From positions 366,001 to 430,000 of the forward strand of contig JAOTOM010005143.1 of the NCBI GenBank assembly GCA_034440615.1: 64,000 nt of DNA, written 5' to 3'. Every line of letters starts with the position of its first letter. Position 1 is the first letter of the stretch. The position numbers and the translations under genes were made by a program. Source of the DNA: Ashinkailepas kermadecensis (Eukaryota; Arthropoda; Thecostraca; Neolepadidae). The notes beneath the pieces are model-generated. The model saw nothing but the letters and a program-made list of their open reading frames with translations, made no database searches and had not been told where the DNA came from. Positions 1-8,546 of the stretch are shown one piece after another.

Positions 1-260
1 TCCGGCGGTTGAGCTTGAGTGAAGTGTGTGAAGCTGTGGCCCGGCTGCTGACTGCTACTAAAAGTGGTTAGTTTGAGTGGTAACCGTAAGTGGAATAACC
101 AGCGTTTTTGTGGGTGTTGTTCTGTTAATTTGTATTGATATCTTTGTTCCCACATTTGTGTCGGAGTACATGTGAAGCCCATGACATCCAGTATGAACCC
201 GGAGCGCAAAAAATGTTTTCAGATATAAAATATCTGAAGAAGTGCCTTAATTCCCGCCAT
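1..260. other. Unassigned left-edge sequence
   Basis: Mixed-composition sequence. Short ORFs are present on both strands (for example 135-458 +), but none has a recognisable domain, and the longest runs into the minisatellite and the transposon. No splice-bounded exon was recognised. Confidence 0.3.
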
Positions 261-295
261 GCCTGGCCACGCACACGGTCACACTGGCTCACACC
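261..295. repeat. Left stub of the 32-bp minisatellite
   Basis: The 35 bases before the hAT-type left end read as one degenerate unit of the minisatellite that resumes at 8547 (GGTCACACTGGCTCACACC). The last eight bases, CTCACACC (288-295), are repeated at 8547-8554 after the element, as expected for an 8-bp target-site duplication. Confidence 0.85.
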
Positions 296-960
296 CAGGG
301 GCGTCGATTTGTATCCTTTTGCGGGGGCCATGGCCCCCCCAATGCTGATCTTGGCCCCCCCCAATGTTGATTTGGGCCCCCCCAATAACCCATGCTATTT
401 TTGTGCTGATAAAAAGCTAAAGAAAAAAAAGAAGAAAAACACTGTGTTAGGTACATAGAAAACTTAGTTGATGTTAACCAGCAAATTTTGTACTGAAAAA
501 GAACAGATTTGGATTAGATAGTTGACTGAGTATCCAACTTTTGCTACACAATTCAAAATTATGTGCAAAAAAACAAAATAGCTAGATTTCCCTCCACTGT
601 GGAAGGAAAACTTACAGCATACAACGTTAAGATTTGATGATGATGCATTTTAAACCAGATTGTCTTTTTAAAAAATGTTAAGCCACAAAACAACAATTGG
701 ATTGTCATACTGATGTTTGTACACGCCACCAATGGCAAAACCACATGCATATGAGCTTAAACAGGAAAAAATCCATTCTTAATTTCCAGTCATTGTCAAA
801 CTTGCATTGTCCAGTGAAGAACAATGACAATTGAGATTGTGGATATGCAAACTATAATTATCTTCAGCAGCCCACCTATCACACCATCAGCTTGATATTT
901 ACCCAGGTACCTACCTACATGCCCAATGACAATGCATGCAATAAATATTGATATGGGGAA
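296..960 (+). repeat. hAT-type left-end unit, copy 1
   Basis: Starts CAGGGGCGTCGATTTGTATC, followed by G/C-run blocks (GGGGGCC...GGCCCCCCC), then AATGTTGATTTGGG and CCAATAACC, then an AT-rich body. Copies at 1545 and 2068 share this order and about the next 400 bases, including TTGATGTTAACCAGCA, the GATTAGATAGT...CTGA segment and the CAGCCCAC...CAGCTTGATATTTACC segment. Confidence 0.8.
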
Positions 961-1544
961 AAACGAGAGCCATGTGTGGGCAAATCTGCCAGCTTATGAT
1001 ACCATGACAGAGAAAAGTCAGCAAGAAGCTGCATGGCCACTGCATTATAATTGGTATTCCTAAAAGAATAAAAAAGAACGCTGTGGCTCACATGACTTTT
1101 AAGCAAACCTTACAGTCATACAAGACCAATGCTATACAAGAAATAGCCTTGACAAGACCAATGTCTCGTACGCCGCAAAAACACCATTATTAAACGCCGC
1201 AAAAATACCATTATTTAAAAGGTCCACCAAAGTTCGCATTCAAACCTTAATGACGTCACAGGTTTTTATTCGTATATTGCAGAAATTGGAAGCATCAGGC
1301 AAGTTTCAATTTCACTGCACATGGGTGGGAGAGTTATTTTTTTTAGGCGTACCGGACCACAGAGGTCAATTGCGCCACCTTTGAAGCGAGTACGTTACAT
1401 GTCTGACTATAAAAGCGGGTGTTTGCGATCAAGGTGCAGGCATGTGGACGTTTACGTAAAGGGAATTTTACGTTATAGTTTGTGTGATATTTTAGGCGCT
1501 GAAGGCGGAGCTAGGATGGGGACATCCCCCTAATGTCTAGATGG
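961..1544. other. Spacer between left-end copies 1 and 2
   Basis: AT-rich sequence with no gene. A short internal duplication (CGCCGCAAAAACACCATTAT and CGCCGCAAAAATACCATTAT) lies at about 1170-1217, and a TGACGTCA-like palindrome at about 1250. Confidence 0.4.
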
Positions 1545-1979
1545 CAGGGGCGTCGATTTGTATCCTTTTGTGGGGGCCAGGGCCCCACCAATGTTGATCT
1601 TGCCCCCCCCCCCCAATGTTGATTTGGGCCTCCCCAATAACATATGCTATTTTTATGCTGATAAAAAGTTGAAGGAAAAAATAAGGAAAACACCATGCTA
1701 GGTACATAGAAAATGTAGTTGATGTTAACCAGCACATTTTGTAATGAAAAAACAGATTTGGGTTAGATAGTGGACTGACTCTCCACCTTTTGCTACAAAA
1801 TTCAAAATGGTGTGCACAAAAACCAATTGTCATTGTCAAACTTGCATACAATCCAGTCCCGTGAACAACAATCAGTTATCATTGAGAGTGTGGATATACA
1901 AACTATAATTCACCTCAACAGCCCACTCATCACACTATCAGCTTGATATTTACCTGGGACCTAGGCACCTAGGTACATG
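1545..1979 (+). repeat. hAT-type left-end unit, copy 2
   Basis: Begins CAGGGGCGTCGATTTGTATC and follows copy 1 through the C/G runs, AATAACATATGCTATTTTTATG, the CCAGCACATTTTGTA segment and the CAGCTTGATATTTACC end segment, with an internal deletion relative to copy 1. No inverted right end (CGACRCCCCTG) was found next to it. Confidence 0.75.
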
Positions 1980-2067
1980 CTACAGAAAGACTTAGAAGAG
2001 CTTGTGAAGTGGTCCAAAAATGGCAGCTGAAATTAAATTTTGATAAGTGCAAAATCATGCATGTATG
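1980..2067 (+). pseudogene. LINE reverse-transcriptase fragment
   Basis: About 29 codons read LQKDLEELVKWSK, then after a one-base frameshift WQLKLNFDKCKIMHV. This matches the LINE RT block L-x-x-DL-x-x-L-x-x-W-(S/A)-x-x-W-x-(L/M)-x-(F/L)-N-x-x-KC-x-x-(L/M)-x. It is cut off exactly where the third CAGGGGCG left end begins (2068), so that unit probably inserted into a LINE copy. The rest of the LINE was not found nearby. Confidence 0.7.
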
Positions 2068-2384
2068 CAGGGGCGTTGATTTGTATCCTTTTGTGGGGGC
2101 TATGGCCCCACCAATGTTGATCTTGCCCCCCCATGTTGATTTGGGCCCCCCCCAATAACCTATGCTATTTTATGCTGATAAGAAAGCTAAAGGGAAAAAA
2201 TGAAAAACCCCATGCTAAGTAGAAACATTGATGTTACCCAGCACATTTTGTACTGAATAGAAACAGATTTGGATTAGATAGTGGACTGGCTCTCCACCTT
2301 TTGCTGAAAAATGTAAAATTGTGTGCAAAAACAAACAAATAGCTCGAATTCCCTCCACTGTGGAAGTACAGCTTACATCTTTCT
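2068..2384 (+). repeat. hAT-type left-end unit, copy 3
   Basis: Begins CAGGGGCGTTGATTTGTATC (one change from copies 1 and 2) and follows them to the CCCTCCACTGTGGAAG segment, where it meets a LINE-tail module. No matching right end was found. Confidence 0.75.
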
Positions 2385-2446
2385 GGGTTGGTTGGTTGGT
2401 TATTTGGGTTTACGGCCGCATTGACTGCGTTGGTCATACAGCGCCC
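2385..2446 (-). repeat. LINE/SINE 3'-tail hairpin module (1)
   Basis: On the plus strand it starts with a (GGTT)n tail, then ATTTGGGTTTACGGCCGC, and ends TACAGCGCCC. Read on the minus strand this is GGGCGC...GTCAATGCGGCC, an AAACCCAAAT linker and an (AACC)n tail, the same design as the 3' end of the SINE at 16085 and the LINE at 48340. Confidence 0.7.
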
Positions 2447-3252
2447 ATACAACTTCTCTTGTTCCCACCTTAAAGCACAATAATACCCAAAAGTTTCCGA
2501 AAAAATTTACAACCATGTTCACAAAAAAATATAATTTTTTCTTCAAAATTAGCTTAGGTTAGGTTAGGCTCGGTTAGGTTTCTTTTTTAAGGTTGAGAAT
2601 TTTCAGAAAATAAATTAAGTGACATTTTAATTTAGTTTAATTTTTTGTTCTCAAAAGATAGGTTAGGGTAGGCTAGGTTAGGTTTTGTTGCATTAAAAAA
2701 AACATTTATGTTTATTCTATGTTACCGAACTCAAAGCCTTTTTGGCATTATTTTGCTCACAACCTGAAAAGTAAGCACAGAAAATAAGTGGGTCCAATCA
2801 TCTTAGTCACCTTCATAAACATGGTGTTCTGCACATTTTTTTTTGTTTTAAAGGAAAAAAGAACACCTTAGACCGCAAGGTTACCAAATAATTTTCAATT
2901 TTGGGGGGAAACTTTGTTGGATTTTTTTAAAAAGTTTTCCAACTTGAAAAACCTAAACTAACCTAACTTAACCAAACCTAACCCATTTGCTTGCTATATG
3001 GAGGCAAATGTGTGTACAAACTTGTCTTGTTACCACCTTAAAGCACAATAATACCGATTTGGCTAGGTTACGCTAGTTTAGTTGTTTACCTTGGAAAAAT
3101 TGTTCAATCATTTTCAAAAATAAAATAACATCGGAAATTTTCCTTCAAAAGCAGCTGACATTAGGTTCGGGTAAGTTGGGTTCGGTTGTTCAATTTATAA
3201 AATTTTCAGAATATATATTGCTTAATTTTGGTTTCTATTTTTTTCTCCAAAG
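2447..3252. repeat. Dispersed TTAGG-tract family, copies in hAT element
   Basis: AT-rich sequence with tracts such as GGTTAGGTTAGGCTCGGTTAGG (about 2557-2580) and AGGCTAGGTTAGG. It also carries the family core: plain text order is CTCAAAGCC..TTTTGGCATTATTTTGCTCAC, then AACCTGAAAAGTAAGCA, then a GTGGTNACATCATCTTAGTCAC-like segment and an ATAAACATGGT end. The same core occurs at 4.6, 19.7, 20.65 and 34.7 kb. Confidence 0.7.
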
Positions 3253-3330
3253 CAGGGGTGTCGATTTGTATCGATAGACACTAGCGCGTATTAAATGTCA
3301 CAAATCGTGATAGGCGTTCCTCAGAACATC
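3253..3330 (+). repeat. hAT-type left-end, copy 4 (short)
   Basis: CAGGGGTGTCGATTTGTATC resembles the other left ends but then diverges at once (GATAGACACTAGCG). Its G-to-T change at the seventh base matches the right terminus at 8546, so it could be the true partner of that end or a relic of another element. Confidence 0.55.
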
Positions 3331-3780
3331 CAAAATCGTAACATCCCAAAAAAAAATTACAGTTACAGAAATTCCAGCGTCTAGTCTAAATTTGAGGTTG
3401 CAGTGACAAATGTGACGGAGGTAAGACATTTGTGGTGCAATTGCGCGCAGTGTTCAATCCGGAGGCCAATCTCATGTGACGTCGTACTGATTCGTTTTTG
3501 TACTTCGCACATTCTGATGTATCTGCGGATTGGTGTGATTTTAAATAGTGAATAAATAGCTTGCTGATATTTAATTCCCAAAGGAACAGTAGTTGAAGAA
3601 GTTGGCAGGTAAGCTTGAAAAAGTCCAGTCCATGCTTTTTTCTGATTTGTGCTCAGGGTTTCCGTGTTAATATCACATAACTACCACGTTTGTCTTCAAG
3701 AAGAGCTGTTTTTAGTTTACTTTTATTAATATTTTCATTCCACTACTCTTAGTGCCCTTTCTGCCCAGGATTGGGGCACC
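3331..3780. other. Unassigned sequence inside hAT element
   Basis: No domain-bearing ORF was seen. A 66-codon minus-strand ORF (3381-3581) has no recognisable motif. Confidence 0.3.
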
Positions 3781-5690
3781 TAGTGTTGCATTTCCGTCCA
3801 GGGGTTGGCATACCTTTTGGTAAATTTACAGCTTAAGGTAATTTCTGATTAATTTTTTTTCCATGCAATGTTTAGGAATGTAATGAACATGATGTTACTG
3901 CTCATTTTGGTAAATTTGTGTTTTAAGGTGTTTTATGAATTCGTGGAATGTATCATTTCAATGCAATGTTTATGAATGTGACTCAGATGATGGGACCACT
4001 CATTTTCTATACAAATGCCTACATTTCAGGCTGTGAGCAAAATAACACCAACAAAAAGCTTAGAATTGGGTGGCATAGGGTAAAGTATTTTTTTTGTTAC
4101 GTAAAAATGCAACATAACCTAACCTAACCTAGCTTAACCTCCCTTTGGAGAAAAACAAAACCAAAACATCAAGTTGTAAAAATTTCAAGCAATGTATTTT
4201 TTTTTACAATTAAAAAAATGTAACCCAACTTAACTTAATCTAACATAAGCTGCTTTTAAAGAAAAAAGATCTATTTCTTTAAAATTTTGGAACAATTTTT
4301 GCAAAAAATGTCCAACTTAAACACTTAAACAAACCTAACATCACCAAACATAGCCCATTTGTTTGCTTTATGGAGGCAAATTTGTAATAACTTGCCTGGT
4401 TACCACCTTAAAGCAGAATAATTCTGGTTAGATTAGATGGGTTAGGTTTTTTCATTTGCAAAATTTCAAGAATATAAATTGCTATATATTTTTCCAATCT
4501 TGTTTTTGTAGTTGTTTTCTCCAAGGTCAGGTTAGGCTAGGTTACGTTAGGTTATGTTGAATTTGTAATGTATTTCTTTTAATTGCTATATTACGAACTC
4601 CAAGCCCATTTTTAATGTTATTTTGCTCACAACCTGCTCACAACCACAAGCATTTGCACAGAAACTGAGTAGTGTCATCAGCTTAATGACATTCATAAAC
4701 ATTGCATTGGAAATTTAAATTAAAAAATATTAATAAAACACATAAAAGCACAAATTTAATGTCCTTTCTTCCGCAAATGCATGCCTTTTAATTGGGAGTA
4801 AAAAATAACACCCAAAAAAATGGTGTGGAGTAAGGAAGTATAGCATGCAAATAATGTTCAAGATGTATGATAACCTTACCTAACATAGTTAAACTTCCCA
4901 TACAAGAAATTAATTGTTTTTAATTTAAATTTTCGAGGCGTTTTCTCAAATATTTTCAACTTAAAAAACCTAACCTAAGCTAGCCTGAACCGTTTATTAT
5001 TTGTTTGTAGAAAAATCATTAACAAAAAATATTTACCAACAAATGATTCTTTTTATAACTTACAACAAAAGCCTAACCTAACCTGACAAACCTAACCCCT
5101 TTGTATGCTTCATGGAGGTAAAATGTGTGTAAAACTTGTCTTGTGGTTACCTTAAACTGTGATAATACCTGGCTTTTGAGGTAATTTTTCAGCTCATGGT
5201 ACTCTCTGATTTCTTTGAATTTCTTTTTTTAAATGCAGTGTTTGTTAATGTGCTGAACATGATGTAACCGCTCATTTCCTCTACAGATGCACACTTTTCA
5301 ATTGTGAGGAAAAATAACATGGAAAAGGGGGCTTGGATTTGAGTAATATAGGATGAAAAATAATGTTCAGATAAAAAACATGTAACATAACCTAACCTAA
5401 CCTAGCCTAGACTTCCATGCAAGAAATGATTATTTTTATGCCCAATTTCCCCCCCAAAAAAAAAATTTGTTCTCAAACATTTTCAACCTAAAAAGTCTGA
5501 CATAACCTAATCTAGCTTGAACCGTTTTTGAAGACATTTTTTATTTACTAACTTACAACAAAAGCCTAGCCTAACGCAACTAGGCAAAAGCTAGCTCCTT
5601 TGAATGATTCGTGGAGGTAAAATGGGTGTAAAACCTGTCTTGTGGTTACCTTAGACTGCAATAATATCTCTTTGTGCTACCTGGTGCACG
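3781..5690. repeat. Dispersed TTAGG-tract family, several head-to-head copies
   Basis: At least four family copies in both orientations. Plus-type tracts (GGTTAGGCTAGGTTACGTTAGG, about 4528-4550) alternate with minus-type tracts (AACCTAACCTAACCTAGC, about 4112, 5388). Each copy carries the core with CTCATTTNCTNTACAAATGC and ATTTTCAATTGGGAG...AAAATAACA, or its reverse complement. There are no ORFs. The tracts are short, interrupted and internal, so they are not a telomere. Confidence 0.65.
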
Positions 5691-6290
5691 TGATGAACCT
5701 CCATCTGCATGCTGCATGAGAGCATTGCACTTATTGCTTCACAAATAACAATAACATGTTGAAAGTACTATATTTTCAGGAATGGAATCCTGTGCTGATA
5801 ACGTTTTCTGAGTTATAAATTTGCAGATCAGATCTACATCATTTGTGTTAATAAATATGAGAAATTCATAGACATGCATACACCGGCTTGTGGACAAAAA
5901 GTTATTCTGATGATTTCTGATGTATTGGAAAATGACAAATTTTCATGATGGAAGCAGGCAAAGTTAAAGTACTTATATCTCAATAAGTGGTCAGTTCACT
6001 AACAAGACAGCAAATTCACTCAAATAGCACTCAAAATGACAGGCGGCCCACTCTTTTTGCAAGTTTAAAATCGATGACAGTGCTTTCTTGAATCATGTTT
6101 AAAGCACATGAAGGAAATGTATTGCTGACACTTGTTAGGAACTGATGTGTGTAACGTTAATTAACATTTCCAATGTCTGATGTTTGTACACAAAATATAG
6201 CTCACTATTCTAAATAGCATGGGAAGTATCATGCCATATATCATGGCTAATTTATGGTCAAACTGTTATGCAGCAGATTCCCTGCATTGT
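5691..6290. other. Unassigned AT-rich stretch
   Basis: No repeat with a copy elsewhere in the window and no recognisable ORF were seen. Confidence 0.3.
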
Positions 6291-6340
6291 TACTTAGTTA
6301 TTTGGGCTTTAGGGCACAGACCATGTTGATCACATAGCTC
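6291..6340 (-). repeat. LINE/SINE 3'-tail module (2), degenerate
   Basis: TTAGTTATTTGGGCTTTAGGGCAC followed by GACCATGTTGATCACATAGCTCCC. On the minus strand this ends in CCTAAAGCCCAAATAACTAA, matching the end of the LINE at 48340; the hairpin stem is decayed. Confidence 0.6.
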
Positions 6341-6890
6341 CCTGCATTGTTGTTAACTGATATATCAGTATGTTTGCAAATTCACTTATGAGTGAATCCA
6401 TACCATTCTCACTGGGGTATAAAAGCTACATTATAACATTGCTTCTACAATGCATATACCAGAAACCCATCTCGATTGTCCTACTTACTCAGGATACCAT
6501 AGAAGTCAAGAAGCCAATGAAAACCATAGAAGTCAATGAAAATGTTACTTCATCCCCTGTATTGTTAATGGAAACAAGTCTCTTGAACCATATGTTATGT
6601 CCTTCACAGTGTTGCTCCATCCACCTCCAACTCCAACCCTGACCAAACTTCAGGAACTCATTCATCTCCAAAGCAGTCTGTTGAAGAAGGTATGTATTGC
6701 AGCATAACTACTGTGACCGGAATTCCATGGTATCCATGTTGCCTTACAATCCATCCTTGCTGATCCATGTAGCAGATGTTTGACTTTCCTCAAACTGTCT
6801 GGATAACTGGGGAGTTGAAATCACATGTGAGTGATGAAACAGATGAACTATTCCTGGATTCTTATGTTGATCATTGCATGGCACAGTGAC
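6341..6890 (+). other. Unassigned; weak exon-like segments
   Basis: A possible 80-nt exon (6610-6689) lies between CCTTCACAG and GTATGT. Two overlapping frames are open through it, and a downstream open run (about 6775-6890) ends at a TGA. No family was recognised. Because this lies inside the hAT-type element it may be captured sequence or chance. Confidence 0.2.
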
Positions 6891-6899
6891 ATACCGAAT

Positions 6900-7850
6900 G
6901 GGGAGGGGGAATTGTGGGCAGTTTCCTCACCCCCCCCTCCTGGTAGGTTGTGGGGCCCCCAAGAATCCGCCGAGCTTAGGGAAAAAATGCGCCATGCTCC
7001 CTAAAAATTTCACTCGGTCCACCAAAAATCGCACCGGGGCTCAGAAAATCACTGGGGGGCCCCAAACGTAGCGCAGGGACCCCGATAATGACGCTGGGGC
7101 TTCAAAAGTTTGCACCTGGGCCCCTGAAAATCACGTTGGGGCCGCAAACAAGTCGTGCCGGGATTCAAGAAAATCACGACGGGGGCCACAAACGGTCGGG
7201 CCGGGGCCTCCTGCAAATCACGCCGAGACTGGGGTACTAAGAATTATCACCCGGGCCCCTGAAAATCACGCCAGAGGCCTGACAGGTCACACCGGGGCTC
7301 TAAAAGTCTCGTTGAGATCACCCAACAAATGAAGCCGGGTAAATGAAAAACAGTCTGGACACGGAAAATCAATCTGGGATCTCAACAATAGCTCCAAAAG
7401 CCCACAAAACTAGTTGGGCCCCCACAAACGTGTCGTAGCCACCGCAAGGGTTCCCAACAAGTGACGACGGGGCCCCAAAAAATCGCACTTAGACAAAAAA
7501 AATTCACGCCGCTTCTCTTGAAAATCTCACTGGGACCAAAACGTCGTGCCGGAGCCCCACAAGTTGCACCTGGCTTCCCACGTACCAATATATACCCGGA
7601 ATGTCACCTTGCGGACGGAAAAATTGCGTCAAAGATCCACAAAATAAGAAGTCGTCGGACGCCGGAAAAGAAACCTGTTTGGGCACCGGAAAAAACGCAC
7701 CGAGAGCCAGAAGAATCGTACCGGGTTCCAAAAATAGCCTGCAGGGGGCTTATAAAAATAGACTTCACCACAAAAACCACAAGGAGACTCCATCGAATCG
7801 ACTAGAGCACCGGAAAATTAAGAATGGGTCCCGAAAGAAAATTATCCGAA
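6900..7850. repeat. Degenerate 25-30 bp GC-rich tandem array
   Basis: About 35 diverged units of the form GGGGCCCC-AAAA-ATCACGCCGG (period roughly 25-28 bp). The composition and unit match the arrays at 58.6-59.3 kb, and at 60.66-61.4 kb in the opposite direction. It ends near a CAGTGGCGTACTAAAGGG boundary (7905), whose partner-like sequence occurs at about 60,910-60,955. The 60-160 codon ORFs across it are a by-product of the repeat lacking stops. Confidence 0.7.
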
Positions 7851-8180
7851 GGGCCTTTCTACTCTCGATCGTGCAATCTGCAGAAAAAAAACACGTTGAG
7901 CAGCCGCAGTGGCGTACTAAAGGGAAAATTCCCCTCCCTAACGTTAGGCACCAAGGAAATACTTTTACCCATCGTCATCACCGTTCAGGTCTGCTGTGCT
8001 CTGATGCTTCATCAATGTCGGTGTGTTTTAGCCTGCATCTGATCGCTGAAGTATTTTTATTTAAGCCGGTGTGTGTTTGTTGGTGTGTGAAGTGAGGAGG
8101 AGGGCAACAGTGACGGTGACGATAGATCCGAGCCCACTATATGGCACTGCAGTCGCATGCTATTACTCAGAGTTGTTATG
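7851..8180. other. Flank of GC-rich array with CAGTGGCGTA motif
   Basis: At 7904-7950 GCAGTGGCGTACTAAAGGG and AAATTCCCCTCCC look like the end of a DNA transposon; a homologous boundary is seen near 60,910. The rest is unassigned. Confidence 0.4.
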
Positions 8181-8183
8181 TTG

Positions 8184-8305
8184 AAGAGTTCGAGTCTCAC
8201 CTGTCGCTACTCTTCGCCCGCGACCAATCGGCGTAAGAGATTGGCGACGCTATATGACATAACGGTCGACGTGTCGTAGAACCAATAACCAACCAAGAGT
8301 TGTTA
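8184..8305 (+). mobile_element. tRNA-derived SINE, 5'-altered copy
   Basis: From GAGTTCGAGTCTCACCTGTC (B-box type) through TCTTCGCCCGCGACCAATCG to the tail CCAATAACCAACC it matches the full SINE at 16085. The A-box half is replaced by unrelated sequence. It lies inside the hAT-type element. Confidence 0.8.
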
Positions 8306-8546
8306 TGTTGACATGTACTGAACACTGCTCTTTTAATTATGTGACTTCGCCAGTTATTGGACGATTTTCCCCGTTGGTGAGGATGTTTAATAAACATAAA
8401 CATACACGTCGTCGAATAAAAAATCCGAATTTCTGAGATCTGAAAATATAGTGGGCTAAATACGATGAGTTTTTTTTTTTGGGGGAGGGGGTCTAGAGCG
8501 TTCGCACTTCGGCCCCCCCAATGTTTTTCAAAAATCGACACCCCTG
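8306..8546. repeat. Right subterminal region of hAT-type element
   Basis: Ends with a T/G run (8469-8490), TTCGGCCCCCCCAATG and TTTTTCAAAAATCGACACCC CTG. The CCCCCCCAATG next to the terminus mirrors the GGCCCCCCCAATG of the left end. Confidence 0.7.

Larger units (their letters stand above)
296..8546. mobile_element. Composite hAT-type insertion (8.25 kb)
   Basis: The left end is CAGGGGCGTCGATTTGTATC. The right end, read inward, is CAGGGGTGTCGATTTTTGAA, so 16 of the first 17 bases match. Both ends are flanked by the 8-bp direct repeat CTCACACC (288-295 and 8547-8554). Terminal CAGGGG and 8-bp duplications are hallmarks of the hAT superfamily. The same minisatellite lies on both sides, which shows that the interior is an insertion. 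No transposase ORF was found. The inside holds extra left-end copies (1545, 2068, 3253), a LINE fragment, TTAGG-like dispersed repeats, a degenerate GC-rich array (6.9-7.85 kb) and a SINE (8.2 kb). It is therefore either a non-autonomous element or a nested cluster that grew after insertion. Confidence 0.8.

Noticed and set aside
135..458. 107-codon ORF at the left edge
   Set aside because: It runs through the minisatellite stub and into the transposon end, so most of its length cannot be a conserved gene.
4100..5410. Telomeric or subtelomeric (TTAGG)n DNA
   Set aside because: Tracts are only 3-5 degenerate units, occur in both orientations and are scattered across the whole window with a shared non-telomeric core.
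7461..8095. ORFs of 68-164 codons over the GC-rich array
   Set aside because: Basic, repeat-derived composition in several frames; explained by the degenerate tandem unit.
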